Shown here: positions 1 to 11,095 of the stretch, one piece after another | Layout of the letters: every line of letters begins with the position of its first letter | How positions within the stretch are numbered: position 1 is the first letter of the stretch | NCBI GenBank assembly: GCA_023374045.1 | Contig: CM041778.1 | Span: 370,734,831-370,798,830, forward strand | Length of the DNA: 64,000 bases | From: Limonium bicolor | Taxonomy: Eukaryota; Streptophyta; Magnoliopsida; Caryophyllales; Plumbaginaceae | Direction of reading: 5' to 3' | Notes under the pieces: model-generated | Databases searched by the model: none | What the model was told of the DNA's origin: nothing | The model's input: the letters and a program-made list of their open reading frames with translations, nothing else | Made by a program: the position numbers and the translations under genes

Positions 1-139
1 TCAAAGATCTACAACAGTGTACTACTCTGGAACAAACCACCAGGAGACACGGATGACAATAATCATCTACGTAGACATGTAGGCTGGTACGTCTTGGTAT
101 TACCAAGACAAGTGCAAAGAGCACCAAGTACTAACTAGA

Positions 140-290
140 GCCAATGTCATATTATACTCACCCTTTATACAATTTAAGAGCCGAAGGGGCTAGAGTTATA
201 CCTGTATCTCTGACATGAGAATAATCTACCAAAGGTGAAAACACCACATGAGAGTTAGAGAACTCCATGAGAGTCAAGTATCCAGCGCTC
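140..290 (+). pseudogene. Decayed integrase C-terminus/chromodomain tail in LARD copy A
   Basis: The stretch ending near 290 can be read as ELENSMRVKYPALL. The intact Tekay element at about 37400-37460 reads ELEDSMRDKYPTLF at its chromodomain end, and the DNA is also similar. The downstream bases (GGGGCGTAACCCTTTTTAAGGGGGGTAGAGC) match the Tekay sequence just after its stop. The upstream part aligns only in patches and has stops. The same relic recurs at 14290-14440. I infer that the LARD descends from a coding Tekay relative. Confidence 0.6.
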
Positions 291-396
291 CTTGTGGAGC
301 GGCTGTCGAATACTTGTGGGGTACGGGGGCGTAACCCTTTTTAAGGGGGGTAGAGCCTCTGGCTGTGCACATGTTTGCACTAAATTCTGTTATTTC

Positions 397-509
397 GTAT
401 GCGGGGCATACAATAGTTTGTGTGGGTATGCGGGGCATACGACGTTGAGTGTTGGACGTGTTTGTGATTTGTTGTTCATTAGCTGGTGTTGTTTGTACGC
501 GGGGCGTAC
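397..509 (+). repeat. Three stem-loops of the form GTAYGC-GGG-GCRTAC
   Basis: Three perfect 6-bp stems with a GGG loop lie at 397-411, 426-440 (both GTATGC/GCATAC) and 495-509 (GTACGC/GCGTAC). The third differs from the others by a paired T-A to C-G change, which keeps the stem. The cluster is repeated in the other internal-domain copies (near 2802-2910 and 14541-14655). Its place between the two polypurine tracts suggests an RNA signal, but that is inference. Confidence 0.7.
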
Positions 510-1264
510 GTGGTTGATTTGTTTGTGTGAGATGTGCATTTGTATGTACGATTTTATGAAATACTTAATGACGTGTTTACACACAAGTGTAGACTTTCTT
601 TATGATACTGTGTATATATCGTTGTACCTGGTAGATTGATTACTTAGGGTATCGCTTAGATACGAAACGTATAATTAGATACGAAATGTGGAATGGTAAT
701 ATCGTATGACGCCTCGGAGAGGTTGTCAAGATTGGTAGAACTGATAGGAAACGATGGTGCTGATGGATCACCTATATCCATATATGTTCGAATTAACGCC
801 ACAATAAAGGGCTATGTGCGGGGTATTAGCACAACACGATATGCGTAAATGATATATCACATAGATATACATTACGGGATTATAAGGGTAGTTATTAATA
901 CACCTTCGGGACATACGCGTTCTGTCTTGTTGGTAGGTTGTTTACGCATTGCGCACATGTGTATGTTGTGAACATGTATGTAAGTATCCTACGATGTCCT
1001 ACGAGATACTCGGATGTATGAATTGTTGGCGCATTGCGCACATGTGTATGTTATGAACATGTATGAATGAATGTATGAATGGTTGATGACTGTTATATAT
1101 ATATGTATATACATAAGTATGTGTACTCCTTAGGAATTCAGTTCGTACTGTACCGTTTAGGTACCATCACATCAAATAGATGTGCACCATGGCTATATGG
1201 GTAGTTGCTGTGAATCATTCGAGAAAGACAACTTCGGGACGAAGTCTCTTTAAGGGGGGTAGAC

Positions 1265-2760
1265 TGAAATACCCTAAATAATAAACGTTATTTAAATATA
1301 ATTTACTACATTAAAGTATGAACGAACAATATTAACCGGTCACGTACGTATATAACGTTACAACATTATAACGTTGTATATATAATTAGTAACGCTATGA
1401 CCGAAAACATATAGTTAAAACATGGTAAATAAAAGTAGTCAAACCGCGTAAAGGGTTAAACCAACATCGCGGCATGACAATTAGTCGTTTATATATATGT
1501 AAATACCAATATACGAGGATATACATAATAGGACTGAAACAAAAAAAAAAAAAAAAATACGCTCTAGCCGGGATTCGAAACCGAGACCTCTCGTACCTAT
1601 CCCGAAGCCTTAAACCGGTTGAGCTGTGCTCAAATTCAGTAATGTAAACTCACGAATACAAACTAGAGCAGGCTATTTCGGGTTACAAAAAAAAAAGAAC
1701 CACACATACCTTACCGGTTCCTTATTCTTCTTCCTTGATACGGTAACCGATCGAGTAAAACAAAAAGAAACCATACCTTGGTTATATAATACCAATAAGC
1801 CATCCTTTCTTGTTTCCCCGACAGTCTTGTAAGCAGATTAATTACTTCGATTAGGGGAGTTCCCACTCGACGTTCATGACAGACAAACGCCTACTTCTAT
1901 CGTCGATTTCCTCCTCCCTTTCCAGTACCTTATCTTCATTCTCCAGGCGGTAAACTGCTACACGCCCTCTCGCTGTTTCTTCCACCGAGAGCTGCCACAA
2001 CTTCCATAGTTGCTGCCTCAATAGATAGGTAAGTTGCAAGACAAAAAACATGTTCATCCTTCTCCTCGTATTCTCCTCTCTTCAAAGAGCTAAGTTATAC
2101 TCATTTCCACCCAGCAACTAGGACCGACATGGGAGCTAAAGTAGTGGGGGTCTCGGCTAGAAACAGAGAAGGAAAGTGAGGCAAACTTCCTTGTTTTCTC
2201 AAGGTAAAATCTACATAAACCCACCTTGATCTCTCTCTTGTGGTGCCGTCAGCAAACAAGGAGCATACAATTCTGTGTCATTCCATATCGTGTTCTCATA
2301 TCTGTACACTTCCTCATTCTCTTCAGGCTTAACTTCCCCCTGCAGTATCTTGTAGAGGAAACCGGTGCATCTAACACACCAGGTTGCATGCACCAAGCAC
2401 CACTCTCTTCGTATACCTACACTTTTGGAGTATAAGGGACCGGAACAGCTGCTCCATGTAGAAACCCGATCGAGAAAGAAAGTCACTCTCATGGTAAATA
2501 TGCAAGGACACTGCACCTTCTGTTCCACCTTTATCTTCAAAAAAAAAAAAAAACTCACAGCATTCTGCTACACTTACACACAGAGCTACGTGCTCTGCAC
2601 TTTTATCGTCATGTGATGAATCTCTACTGCTTCTGTCTGTTTTCTCCACGGTAGTTTTACTACTTACACAGCAAACGAATATTACATGTTCTACACTAGT
2701 TTCCATTCGTTGCAGTGATTGTACCTCTTCATTTTCTTCTTGTTCCAACGCCTCTGTAGC
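1265..2760 (+). mobile_element. LARD LTR, truncated (first 1.5 kb only)
   Basis: It begins TGAAATACCC right after a polypurine tract, like the full LTRs at 3663 and 15410. It follows them to about 2760 (GTTCCAACGCCTCTG). There it jumps to sequence from the internal domain upstream of an LTR. Both partners have a GCCTCTG-like string at the joint. It carries a longer A-run near 1540 and several one-base indels relative to the other copies. Confidence 0.85.
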
Positions 2761-3662
2761 CTCTTGTGTGCACTGTTTTGCACTAAATTCTGTTATTTCG
2801 TATGCGGGGCATACAATAGTTTGGGGTATGCGGGGCATACGACGTTGAGTGTTGGACGTGTTTGTGTGTTGTTTGTTCATTAGATGGGTTGTTTGTACGC
2901 GGGGCGTACGTGGTTGATTTGTTTGTGTGAGATGTGCATTTGTATGTACGAATTTTATGAAATACTTAATGACGTGTTTACACACAAGTGTAGTACTTTC
3001 TTTATGATACTGTGTATATATCGTTGTACCTGGTAGATTGATTACTTAGGGTATCGCTTAGATACGAAACGTATAATTAGATACGAAATGTGGAATGGTA
3101 ATATCGTATGACGCCTCGGAGAGGTTGTCAAGATTGGTAGAACTGATAGGAAACGATGGTGCTGATGGATCACCTATATCCATATATGTTCGAATTAACG
3201 CCACAATAAAGGGCTATGTGGGTATTAGCACAACACGATATGCGTAAATGATATATCACATAGATAACATTACGGGATTATAAGGGTAGTTATTAATACA
3301 CCTTCGGGACATACGCGTTCTGTCTGTTGGTAGGTTGTTTACGCATTGCGCACATGTGTATGTTGTGAACATGTATGTAAGTATCCTACGATGTCCTACG
3401 AGATACTCGGATGTATGAATTGTTGGGCATTGCGCACATGTGTATGTTATGAACATGTATGAATGAAGTATGAATGGTTGATGACTGTTATATATATATG
3501 TATATATACATAAGTATGTGTACTCCTTTAGGAATTCCGTTCGTACTGTACCGTTTAGGTACCATCACATCAAATAGATGTGCACCATGGCTATATGGGT
3601 AGTTGCTGTGAATCATTCGAGAAAGACAACTTCGGGACGAAGTCTCTTTAAGGGGGGTAGAC
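2761..3662 (+). mobile_element. LARD internal domain, 3' end (copy B, partial)
   Basis: This corresponds to about 360-1264 and 14510-15409: the stem-loop cluster, the 36-bp direct repeats and the terminal polypurine tract AAGGGGGGTAGAC. It joins a truncated LTR on the left and a complete LTR on the right. No gene. Confidence 0.85.
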
Positions 3663-3968
3663 TGAAATACCCCTAAATAATTAAACGTTATTTAAATATA
3701 TAATTTACTACATTAAAGTATGAACGAACAATATTAACCGGTCACGTACGTATATATAACGTTACAACATTATAACGTTGTATATATAATTAGTAACGCT
3801 ATGACCGGACGGAAACATATAGTTAAAACATGGTAAATAAAAGTAGTCAAACCGCGTAAAGGGTTAAACCAACATCGCGGCATGACAATTAGTCGTTTAT
3901 ATATATGTAAATACCAATATACGAGGATATACATAAATAGGACTGAAACAAAATAAAAGAGCAAATAC

Positions 3969-4037
3969 GCTCTAGCCGGGATTCGAAACCGAGACCTCTC
4001 GTACCTATCCCGAAGCCTTAACCGGTTGAGCTGTGCT
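3969..4037 (-). repeat. tRNA-derived (SINE-like) block inside the LARD LTR
   Basis: Read on the minus strand, an A-box-like AGCTCAACCGGTTAAGG is followed about 30 bases later by a B-box-like GGTTTCGAATCCC. This is the order and spacing of a tRNA internal Pol III promoter. A T-rich stretch follows. Arms of a full cloverleaf do not pair well, so it is not a working tRNA gene. Copies lie at 1561-1631 and 15709-15779, so it belongs to the LTR family. It could be a fixed SINE head or an antisense Pol III promoter. Confidence 0.6.
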
Positions 4038-4249
4038 CAAATTCAGTAATGTAAACTCACGAATACAAACTAGAGCAGGCTATTTCGGTAGTTACAAAAA
4101 AAAAAGAACCACACATACCTTACCGGTTCCTTATTCTTCTTCCTTGATACGGTAACCGATCGAGTAAAACAAAAAGAAACCATACCTTGGTTATATAATA
4201 CCAATAAGCGCCATCCTTTCTTGTTTCCCCCGACAGTCTCTGTAAGCAG

Positions 4250-5330
4250 ATTAATTACTTCGATTAGGGGAGTTCCCACTCGACGTTCATGACAGACAAA
4301 CGCCTACTTCTATCGTCGATTTCCTCCTCCCTTTCCAGTACCTTATCTTCATCTTCTCCAGGCGGTAAACTGCTACACGCCCTCTCGCTGTTTCTTCCAC
4401 CGAGAGCTGCCACAACTTCCATAGTTGCTGCCTCAATAGATAGGTAAGTTGCAAGACAAAAACATGTCCATCCTTCTCCTCGTATTCTCCTCTCTTCAAA
4501 GAGCTAAGTTATACTCATTTCCACCCAGCAACTAGGACCGACATGGGAGCTAAAGTAGTGGGGGTCTCGGCTAGAAACAGAGAAGGAAGTGAGGCAAACT
4601 TCCTTGTTTTCTCAAGGTAAAATCTACATAAACCCACCTTGATCTCTCTCTTGTGGTGCCGTCAGCAAACAAGGAGCATACAACTTCTGTCTCATTCCAT
4701 ATCGTGTTCTCATATCTGTACACTTCCTCATTCTCTTCAGGCTTAACTTCCCCCTGCAGTATCTTGTAGAGGAAACCGGTGCATCTAACACACCAGGTTG
4801 CATGCACCAAGCACCACTCTCTTCGTATACCTACACTTTTGGAGTATAAGGGACCGGAACAGCTGCTCCATGTAGAACCCGATCGAGAAAGAAAGTCACT
4901 CTCATGGTAAATATGCAAGGACACTGCACCTTCTGTTCCACCTTTATCTTAAAAAAAAAAACTCACAGCATTCTGCTACACTTACACACCAGAGCCTACG
5001 TGCTCTGCACTTTTATCGTCATGTGATGAATCTCTACTGCTTCTGTCTGTTTTTCTCCACGGTAGTTTTACTACTTACACAGCAAACGAATATACATGTT
5101 CTACACTAGTTTCCATTCCGTTGCAGTGATTGTACCTCTCTTCATTTTCTTCTTGTTCCAACGCCTCTGCAGCAACAGGCACTGGAACTACTCCACCTTG
5201 CAAACCAGATTGGAAGAAATGTTGAAAACCAGTCACTCTCAAGCCGGTAATATATTTGATCATACCCCCTTCTCCGTTGTTGTCATAATAGAATGTCTGA
5301 TCTTTCTGTTGCGATTAGTGAAGTAACTGA
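4250..5330 (-). other. Possible captured coding segment on the LTR minus strand
   Basis: The minus strand has several short open stretches (117 codons at 4571-4924, 70 codons at 4287-4499, 62 codons at 5075-5263). Their composition is acidic and protein-like, for example runs such as LEQEENEE and GEVKPEENEE. A good donor (GTGTGTAAGTG) and a poly-T plus AAG acceptor-like string lie near 4990 and 4950. The open frames recur in 15980-17065 because the LTR is duplicated. I recognise no domain. A host gene fragment taken up by the LTR is possible but unproven. Confidence 0.25.
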
Positions 5331-5899
5331 AAAACATTATAAGCAACAAGGATGTTCTGCTGTTGCAGAATTCAAAAAAAAACGGAAGAAAAGTAAACAA
5401 AATGAAAACCTGAGTGGAAGCAAATGATAAGTATTATACCTTGAGTAGTCCAACTGTTGTAGGAAGAAAAGACAGATCGTAGAACAAATGATGAACATGT
5501 GAGGAGTAGTATACAAAGAAAACGTGTCCTACTCTCTGTGGATTACGGCGAAAGTGAAAGTGTCTCTCTGTCTGATATAAGAAATGGCATATATTGTTAG
5601 GATACACCTCTGTTATTTGTCCTTGTTTAGCTGTATTTCCAGTGGTATTCCTCAGTTGTTAGTTGTTACACTCTCATAGATTAGAGTCATTAGTCCCTTA
5701 AGCTCTCTGTATATAAGGAAACATATACTCTCTGTTAATCACTTATCGAGGGTTCATTCAATAAGAGGGACTAGAAGCTTTCCACATCAGTCTTCTTCTA
5801 TCTATCTCTCTCGTTTCTGTGAGTTACATATATAGAGTGCTGTTCAGAATCCTTGCTGGTTCACCTTACAGAAAACAAAAAAAAAGGAAACGGTAATCA

Positions 5900-6750
5900 C
5901 AACAGACAGTAACGCATATAGTCTTTTTATTTCAGATGAGCTGCACTATGTTAGATTGAACAATAAGCAGTCACCTACCTTGCTGTCAAATACTCCATTA
6001 GGGGCTGTCGATTCCTTTATTCCTATATGTATCTAAGGATAAGTACTATGAACAGCAGCATAGTTTTGCTGTTTCAAAAAATACTAGTATCAGTGGTGTA
6101 GTTCCTGTTGTTCAAATCCAAACGAGCAGCATGCCCTCTGTCGCATCTTGAGAGTCAAACAATTAGTATACAGCAGTCACACCACCCTGCTGTTGTCCTA
6201 TCCCTGCTGCTCTATGAACCCAAGTTTAATGTTATCGTATAAGTGCCACAAACTGTTCCTTCAGTATTGTACCTATCCCTCTATATATATAACAATAGAA
6301 ATCTTACCTTTCTGCTGCACCTCATGAAGCAAACGATAAACATACAGCAGTAACCTACCTTACCATTGTCTTATTTCTTCTGTCGTACAATGAGCAAACA
6401 TGTATGAGCAGTGTATAACTCCTGCTGCCTTTAAATAAAAGAAATCGAGGTCTGACTCCCTCTGTTGCACTCTGCTGTAACAAGCAATAAGCATACAGCA
6501 ACAATTCTCATGTTAGTGCAGAATATACAATGCTGTCGAAAGAGACTATAGCAGTATAAGCAGTCCACGCAGCCCAATAATCCTTGGTGTTTCTGTTGTC
6601 ATCCTAAGTGAAACTAATGATAGACATGTAAGCTGTAGCAATAAAACCATTAATACACACAAACTTGTCTTATCCTTCTGTTGATAATAGCAAACAAAAT
6701 CTGCCGTTGTGTGTTCTGTGCTGTTCACGGTAGTTATCATGAACTGCTGC
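5900..6750 (+). repeat. Degenerate CAGCAG/CTGCTG-rich repeat tract in the LARD LTR
   Basis: Strings such as TACAGCAGT, CTGCTGCACCT and ACCTACCTT recur at loose intervals of roughly 100-160 bases. They often come as AAGCAAACGATAAACATACAGCAG followed by CCTACCTT. The copies are too decayed to set a unit length by eye. The tract recurs at about 17640-18480. No gene. Confidence 0.4.
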
Positions 6751-9700
6751 CATCATTAATATATAAGAACAACCTACTGCTGTCATTCTCTTCTTATTAG
6801 CCACCATAAATAAAACTTACTACTGATGAAGATGAACCTGTTTGGTTAAACAGACTTTGAGTAGATTGTTAGACAACAGAAACAACACAATGAATCTGAA
6901 ACTAATACACTATATACAGCACGATTAAACCCCATAACAAGAACCGAAACTGCAACTGTAACTTCTGTTTTGTGGGGTTTGGTAAGCCATGTACGTGTGC
7001 TGATTATAGGCTGGGAATAATGTGGAGTTGTGAGCTCAGTTTACTTTTAATAGCTGCTGTTATACAAACAATTCGAGCAGATTATGACCTCCAAAAAAAA
7101 TAGATGTGCTGTCAAGCGCATCAATTCTGTTGTTGAAAATGACATAATCAGTAATTCAATGTCTGCATCCTCTTGCCAACATTTCAGTTTACTTAAGTTC
7201 TGATATTTCCACTGTTTACATTTGTCATAAGAGCATGGTTATAATCTGAAAAGAAAGCCAAAAAAATCTGGCTCTATGTCAACACATGTTAAACTAGGAG
7301 TAAATATATTAGGTGACAGTCTCAATCTGATTTAAATGAAGCTCATGTTCTGTCTTGGCAATATAGTAATAGATTATGATGGTGTTGGTTGTTAACTAAC
7401 AACAACAGCACAATAACTCTGGAACATTATGCTCGATAAACTTAAATGGCTCCAAATTCCACTGTTGTAAACAGTTTCCATTTCAACCACCCATTAGCAC
7501 CAAGTGAAGCTTCACTGCTCCAGCTTGTACCACCGTTTTTAGGTCACCCTATGGGTTAATCGAATCTGCTTTGGGGATGAGCAAGCCTTGTTTATGTCAT
7601 TCATATAATATGGCGAGAATGTAAGTTATAATCGCTACTATCCTTGCTGTTGTATACAAGTTTAAGTCCTCAAAACTATGCCCGTATATGCCTCGTTTTC
7701 TCCTGTGAATACCATAGTTTAGACAGCCTACTACTACTACACTATTAAGCCATTTTTCCAACTTATATTGAACTTCCTCTTAATGTCGTTTCAACCACTG
7801 ATTGAAGCATGATATCTATGATATAGTATTAATGTGATTGAATGGAAGTAATCCTCTTACATAGGATGAAAATAATGTGACATATAATTTAAATCTAGAA
7901 CTTTGGAATATGATTGTGTGCGAGTATATATATGCATGCGCAAACATAAGGTAAAAATACATACGTAACGAGTATATAATATAGGGCATGCATGCATGTG
8001 ACTATATAGTATAAGATTGAGATCAAAAGATGACAAAATATATATGCATACATATGCATATACAGCTGAAAATAATACATATAAATAAATGTGTATTGAA
8101 TCAATAAGTGAATACACAATCGTATACTCGTAACAATGAGGAACACGTCCTGATGCCGAAAACGCTACATCTAAGACGTCCTTATAACAGACTCGCCCAA
8201 ATAAACTCGGCATTGATAATTAATACGTACTATGATTAACGAGTCTCATATCACGGGAACCACACAAATAAACTCGGGCATTGATATTATTGTGTGTTCG
8301 GATTTACTGAACTTAACTAAGTCATGTGGATTGACTTATAGTGTGCTTGATATTTAGATCGTATCCCCGACAAAGGCGCCCGACGAGCTAGTGGTCTACG
8401 ACGCAACTTAGGTCATTGGTGAACGGTAGTAAAGGGATTTGATCCGAGTTGTCCTGAGGAATTCCTCGGGCTCGGATTTGTTTGTTAAATAACTTGTGTG
8501 AATGTATGTATGTGATGTATGTATGTGATGTATGTGTATAATGTGTAGTTATGTTCAAGGCATTATTTATTTATGCACGAACGTCCTACGGGACTAATAC
8601 TACGTCGACTATAGATCGACTTATACAAAACTACATATGCGAAATGTGATTGTGACCACTGTTGCTTGACTTAATACACTAAGTATTACAAGTACGTAGT
8701 TATAACCTAAGTAAAATACTTAGGAACGGGACACGACATTGTCGGTCTCTAGAGCTTTGACTCGAAAGTGAATGTTACCTAGAATAATTCTAGGCATGCG
8801 TAAGACCCATAGGGCAGCCAATAAATTAAGTGATGTACTCCATAACAAAACTGTAACTAACTATCTAACTAACAAAGCTAACAGTGGAGTGTGAATGTAT
8901 GTGATGATGTACTTTAATCCAGACAGTCACTGGCTGCTGGTCGCGCGAGATCAGAGATCTTGGGATATCCCGTATCGGGTTTTCCCTAGTAAATCCTGAT
9001 CGAGCCTAGATAGATCGTCAGGCGGAGTGTGCTACCGTTGGCACCAGGCCCTTGGCCACCTAAATGGACGCCTTACAAAGGCAAAGTGAATATAGTCCCA
9101 GAGTCTTCGGATGATCAGGGCAGTGAGCACCATTGTGTGTACGTGGGACTACTGTCCAAGTGTGTATATTTCGGGTTGTCCTAACTGACGCCCGACTGTG
9201 CTAACCTAAACAAACATATGTGAAGGCCCAGAGGGGCCAAGTGATGTACCATGTGATGATAAATATACGATGAATGAGTTCATACTATGTGATGATATTA
9301 ATATACAACGAATGAGTTCTCAATGCCATTGTATTGCATGATGTATGACAGTAATGTGTATACCCATATATGACTGTTTGGATTGGATGAATGATTACAT
9401 AATCATGCACGTTGTTACAGTATTCATTATATCTGTAAACTGACAAAGCATGAAATCAATCTAATATCAAGACGGTTAAAAATGACAAGTGACCAATAGG
9501 GTCCAGATCCGGCATACTCAGCGGCTATCGCTGTGATACTACACTTATTGCGCAGGTTGCTGAACACGTTGAAGCCGAAGTGCGGGGTTGGGTAGTTAGG
9601 ACATTATTGATTTTGAATTTACCGTTCATACCTCGTATGTATTAAATAATTCCACTGGAAAGGGGTTGTAAGATTTGGATTGTTTAGATGCTCACAGTAG

Positions 9701-9938
9701 TTGTACTTTTGATACTTAGATTAGATAGAAATGTAGATGGTATCTCGTTGTACTGCGGATTGTATTTTTAGGATTTATTTCTGTTAAGATGTTGTACTGC
9801 TACATCACTCGCATGGGCGAGTGGTGGCAAGTAACACCATGTGAGTTCTATTAATGTAATACTTACGCTGTGAGACGCCTTTATTTCCTGTTCACGTGAG
9901 CGACTATTACGTAAATGTTATGAGGGGTGTTACAAAAG

Positions 9939-9950
9939 TGGTATCAGAGC
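9939..9950 (+). promoter_or_regulatory. Primer binding site, tRNA-iMet type (LARD)
   Basis: TGGTATCAGAGC begins 5 bases after the LTR end. It is complementary to the 3' end of initiator tRNA-Met, the usual primer of chromoviruses. The following GGAGTACCGCTCTGATGA is shared with the Tekay element at 31531. Confidence 0.9.
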
Positions 9951-10979
9951 GGAGTACCGCTCTGATGACGAGATACTAGGTTAAGACAGTGAGCTTAGGA
10001 TTTGGGAAACTTGGGAAACGTTTGTGAGGTACGAAACGTCTGTGTCTTAATGAAATTATGTGTTGGCAGAGCCTTTGGCCTACAAGTGTTAGCCCATGGG
10101 GTACATAAATGAGTTAATTGTATTATGTTGTGTTATGAGAAAACGAACGGTAATACCGACATCTAGTGGTGGTGGGCTAGAAAGCTGACCAAAGGCATAA
10201 AGGCCCGGGAATATTACCCCTGGTAAGGTCCAGCTGAGAGCTCAGCCAGGAGGAGACACAAACGTCATGAATACGTTGGCGACAGTCCACTTCCACGTGG
10301 AAGTCCGGTACGAACTACCGCCGACAGTACCCCTCCCGCCACAACCCATTGAGTATAATACAACCAAGAAATATAACCCCCGAATATAGGGAAAAGGGCT
10401 ACCAAGCCCAACAGACTGTTTAAACACTCTCACAGCGAATGAATAATTCCTGCTCTTATAATACTAATACAACCTCAATATCATACCTCCACTGACGACC
10501 AAGCGCCGTATCATTAGGCACTGCCAGAGGCGAGTGCCACTACTACTACAACGTCGTGGAAAGGATCACCCAAGAACAGCGGGGCAAGCGGACCGAGAGC
10601 ACCATGAGCTTCGCGAGACCGTCGCCCGCAATGGGACCTTTGACCACCAAACTGTAAAAAAAAATTATCTTGAGAACGTGGGGGAACTTTGTGAGAATAC
10701 CGCCCTGTTATGTTCAAACTTCAATCCTAAACTTGTGTGCACACAATACGGTGACACTAGAACCCTGTCGTGGCGGTACCTGTAGGGAGACAAGTCCAAA
10801 CGTTTACGCTATTATAAATCTAATGTGATGGAGGACTTGACTATTCTAAATGACAATGTGGTCAGGAAAATTTCCCAAATCCAAATACCGTCTTGTTCAT
10901 GAACAATATTCCTAACAGTACCTAAACAACCAATGCAACAGAGAGACAAACAAGACGGGAACCGACAACTCTACTTGCG

Positions 10980-11095
10980 AGGTGCGCTTGCAACTGCAAG
11001 CGCTGATTTGAACAATGTACTAATAATTTCGTCTACCCCGCGCACTTGCCACTGCAAGTGCTGCAAACAATTACAACTGCAGTTGCCACTGCTAT
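10980..11095 (+). repeat. Cluster of short palindromes in the LARD internal domain
   Basis: GCGCTTGCA/TGCAAGCGC, GCACTTGC/GCAAGTGC and CAACTGCAGTTG follow each other within about 115 bases. The first two share the layout CTTGC-AACTG/CACTG-CAAG. They could form adjacent RNA hairpins in the leader region. The role is unknown. Confidence 0.55.

Larger units (their letters stand above)
1..1264 (+). mobile_element. LARD internal domain, 3' end (copy A, partial)
   Basis: This is the 3' end of the internal domain of a large non-autonomous Ty3/gypsy derivative. It matches 14142-15409 almost base for base, so the window opens inside the element. No open gene is present. It holds a decayed chromodomain tail, two polypurine tracts (about 337-354 and 1248-1264), three small stem-loops (397-509) and a direct repeat of about 36 bp starting GCGCACATGTG near 950 and 1030. 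It ends directly at the TG of an LTR. The 115-residue open frame at 292-639 lies across the stem-loops and is not protein-like. Confidence 0.85.
3663..9934 (+). mobile_element. LARD 5' LTR (complete, about 6.27 kb)
   Basis: It starts TGAAATACCCC after a PPT and ends GGGTGTTACA directly before a tRNA-Met PBS, the canonical TG...CA layout. It is nearly identical to 15410-21668, so the insertion is recent. An LTR over 6 kb is unusually long. It contains an antisense tRNA-like block (3969-4037), a purine-rich minus-strand segment with short open frames (4250-5330), a CAGCAG/CTGCTG-rich array (5900-6750) and a TGTATGTATG microsatellite (8498-8545). The last 500 bp resemble the Tekay LTR end, including a shared motif near AATCTAATATCAAGA. 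No supported gene. Confidence 0.9.

Noticed and set aside
292..639. 115-codon frame over the LARD stem-loops
   Set aside because: Cys/Leu/Val-rich noise from GT-rich DNA; not kept in frame in the other copies because of indels.
3969..4037. A functional tRNA gene on the minus strand
   Set aside because: A- and B-box strings are present but acceptor, anticodon and T arms do not pair properly, so only a tRNA-derived relic is claimed.
10534..10785. 83-codon frame that might be a gag relic in the LARD
   Set aside because: A short Arg/Glu-rich stretch is vaguely gag-like, but no diagnostic motif is present.
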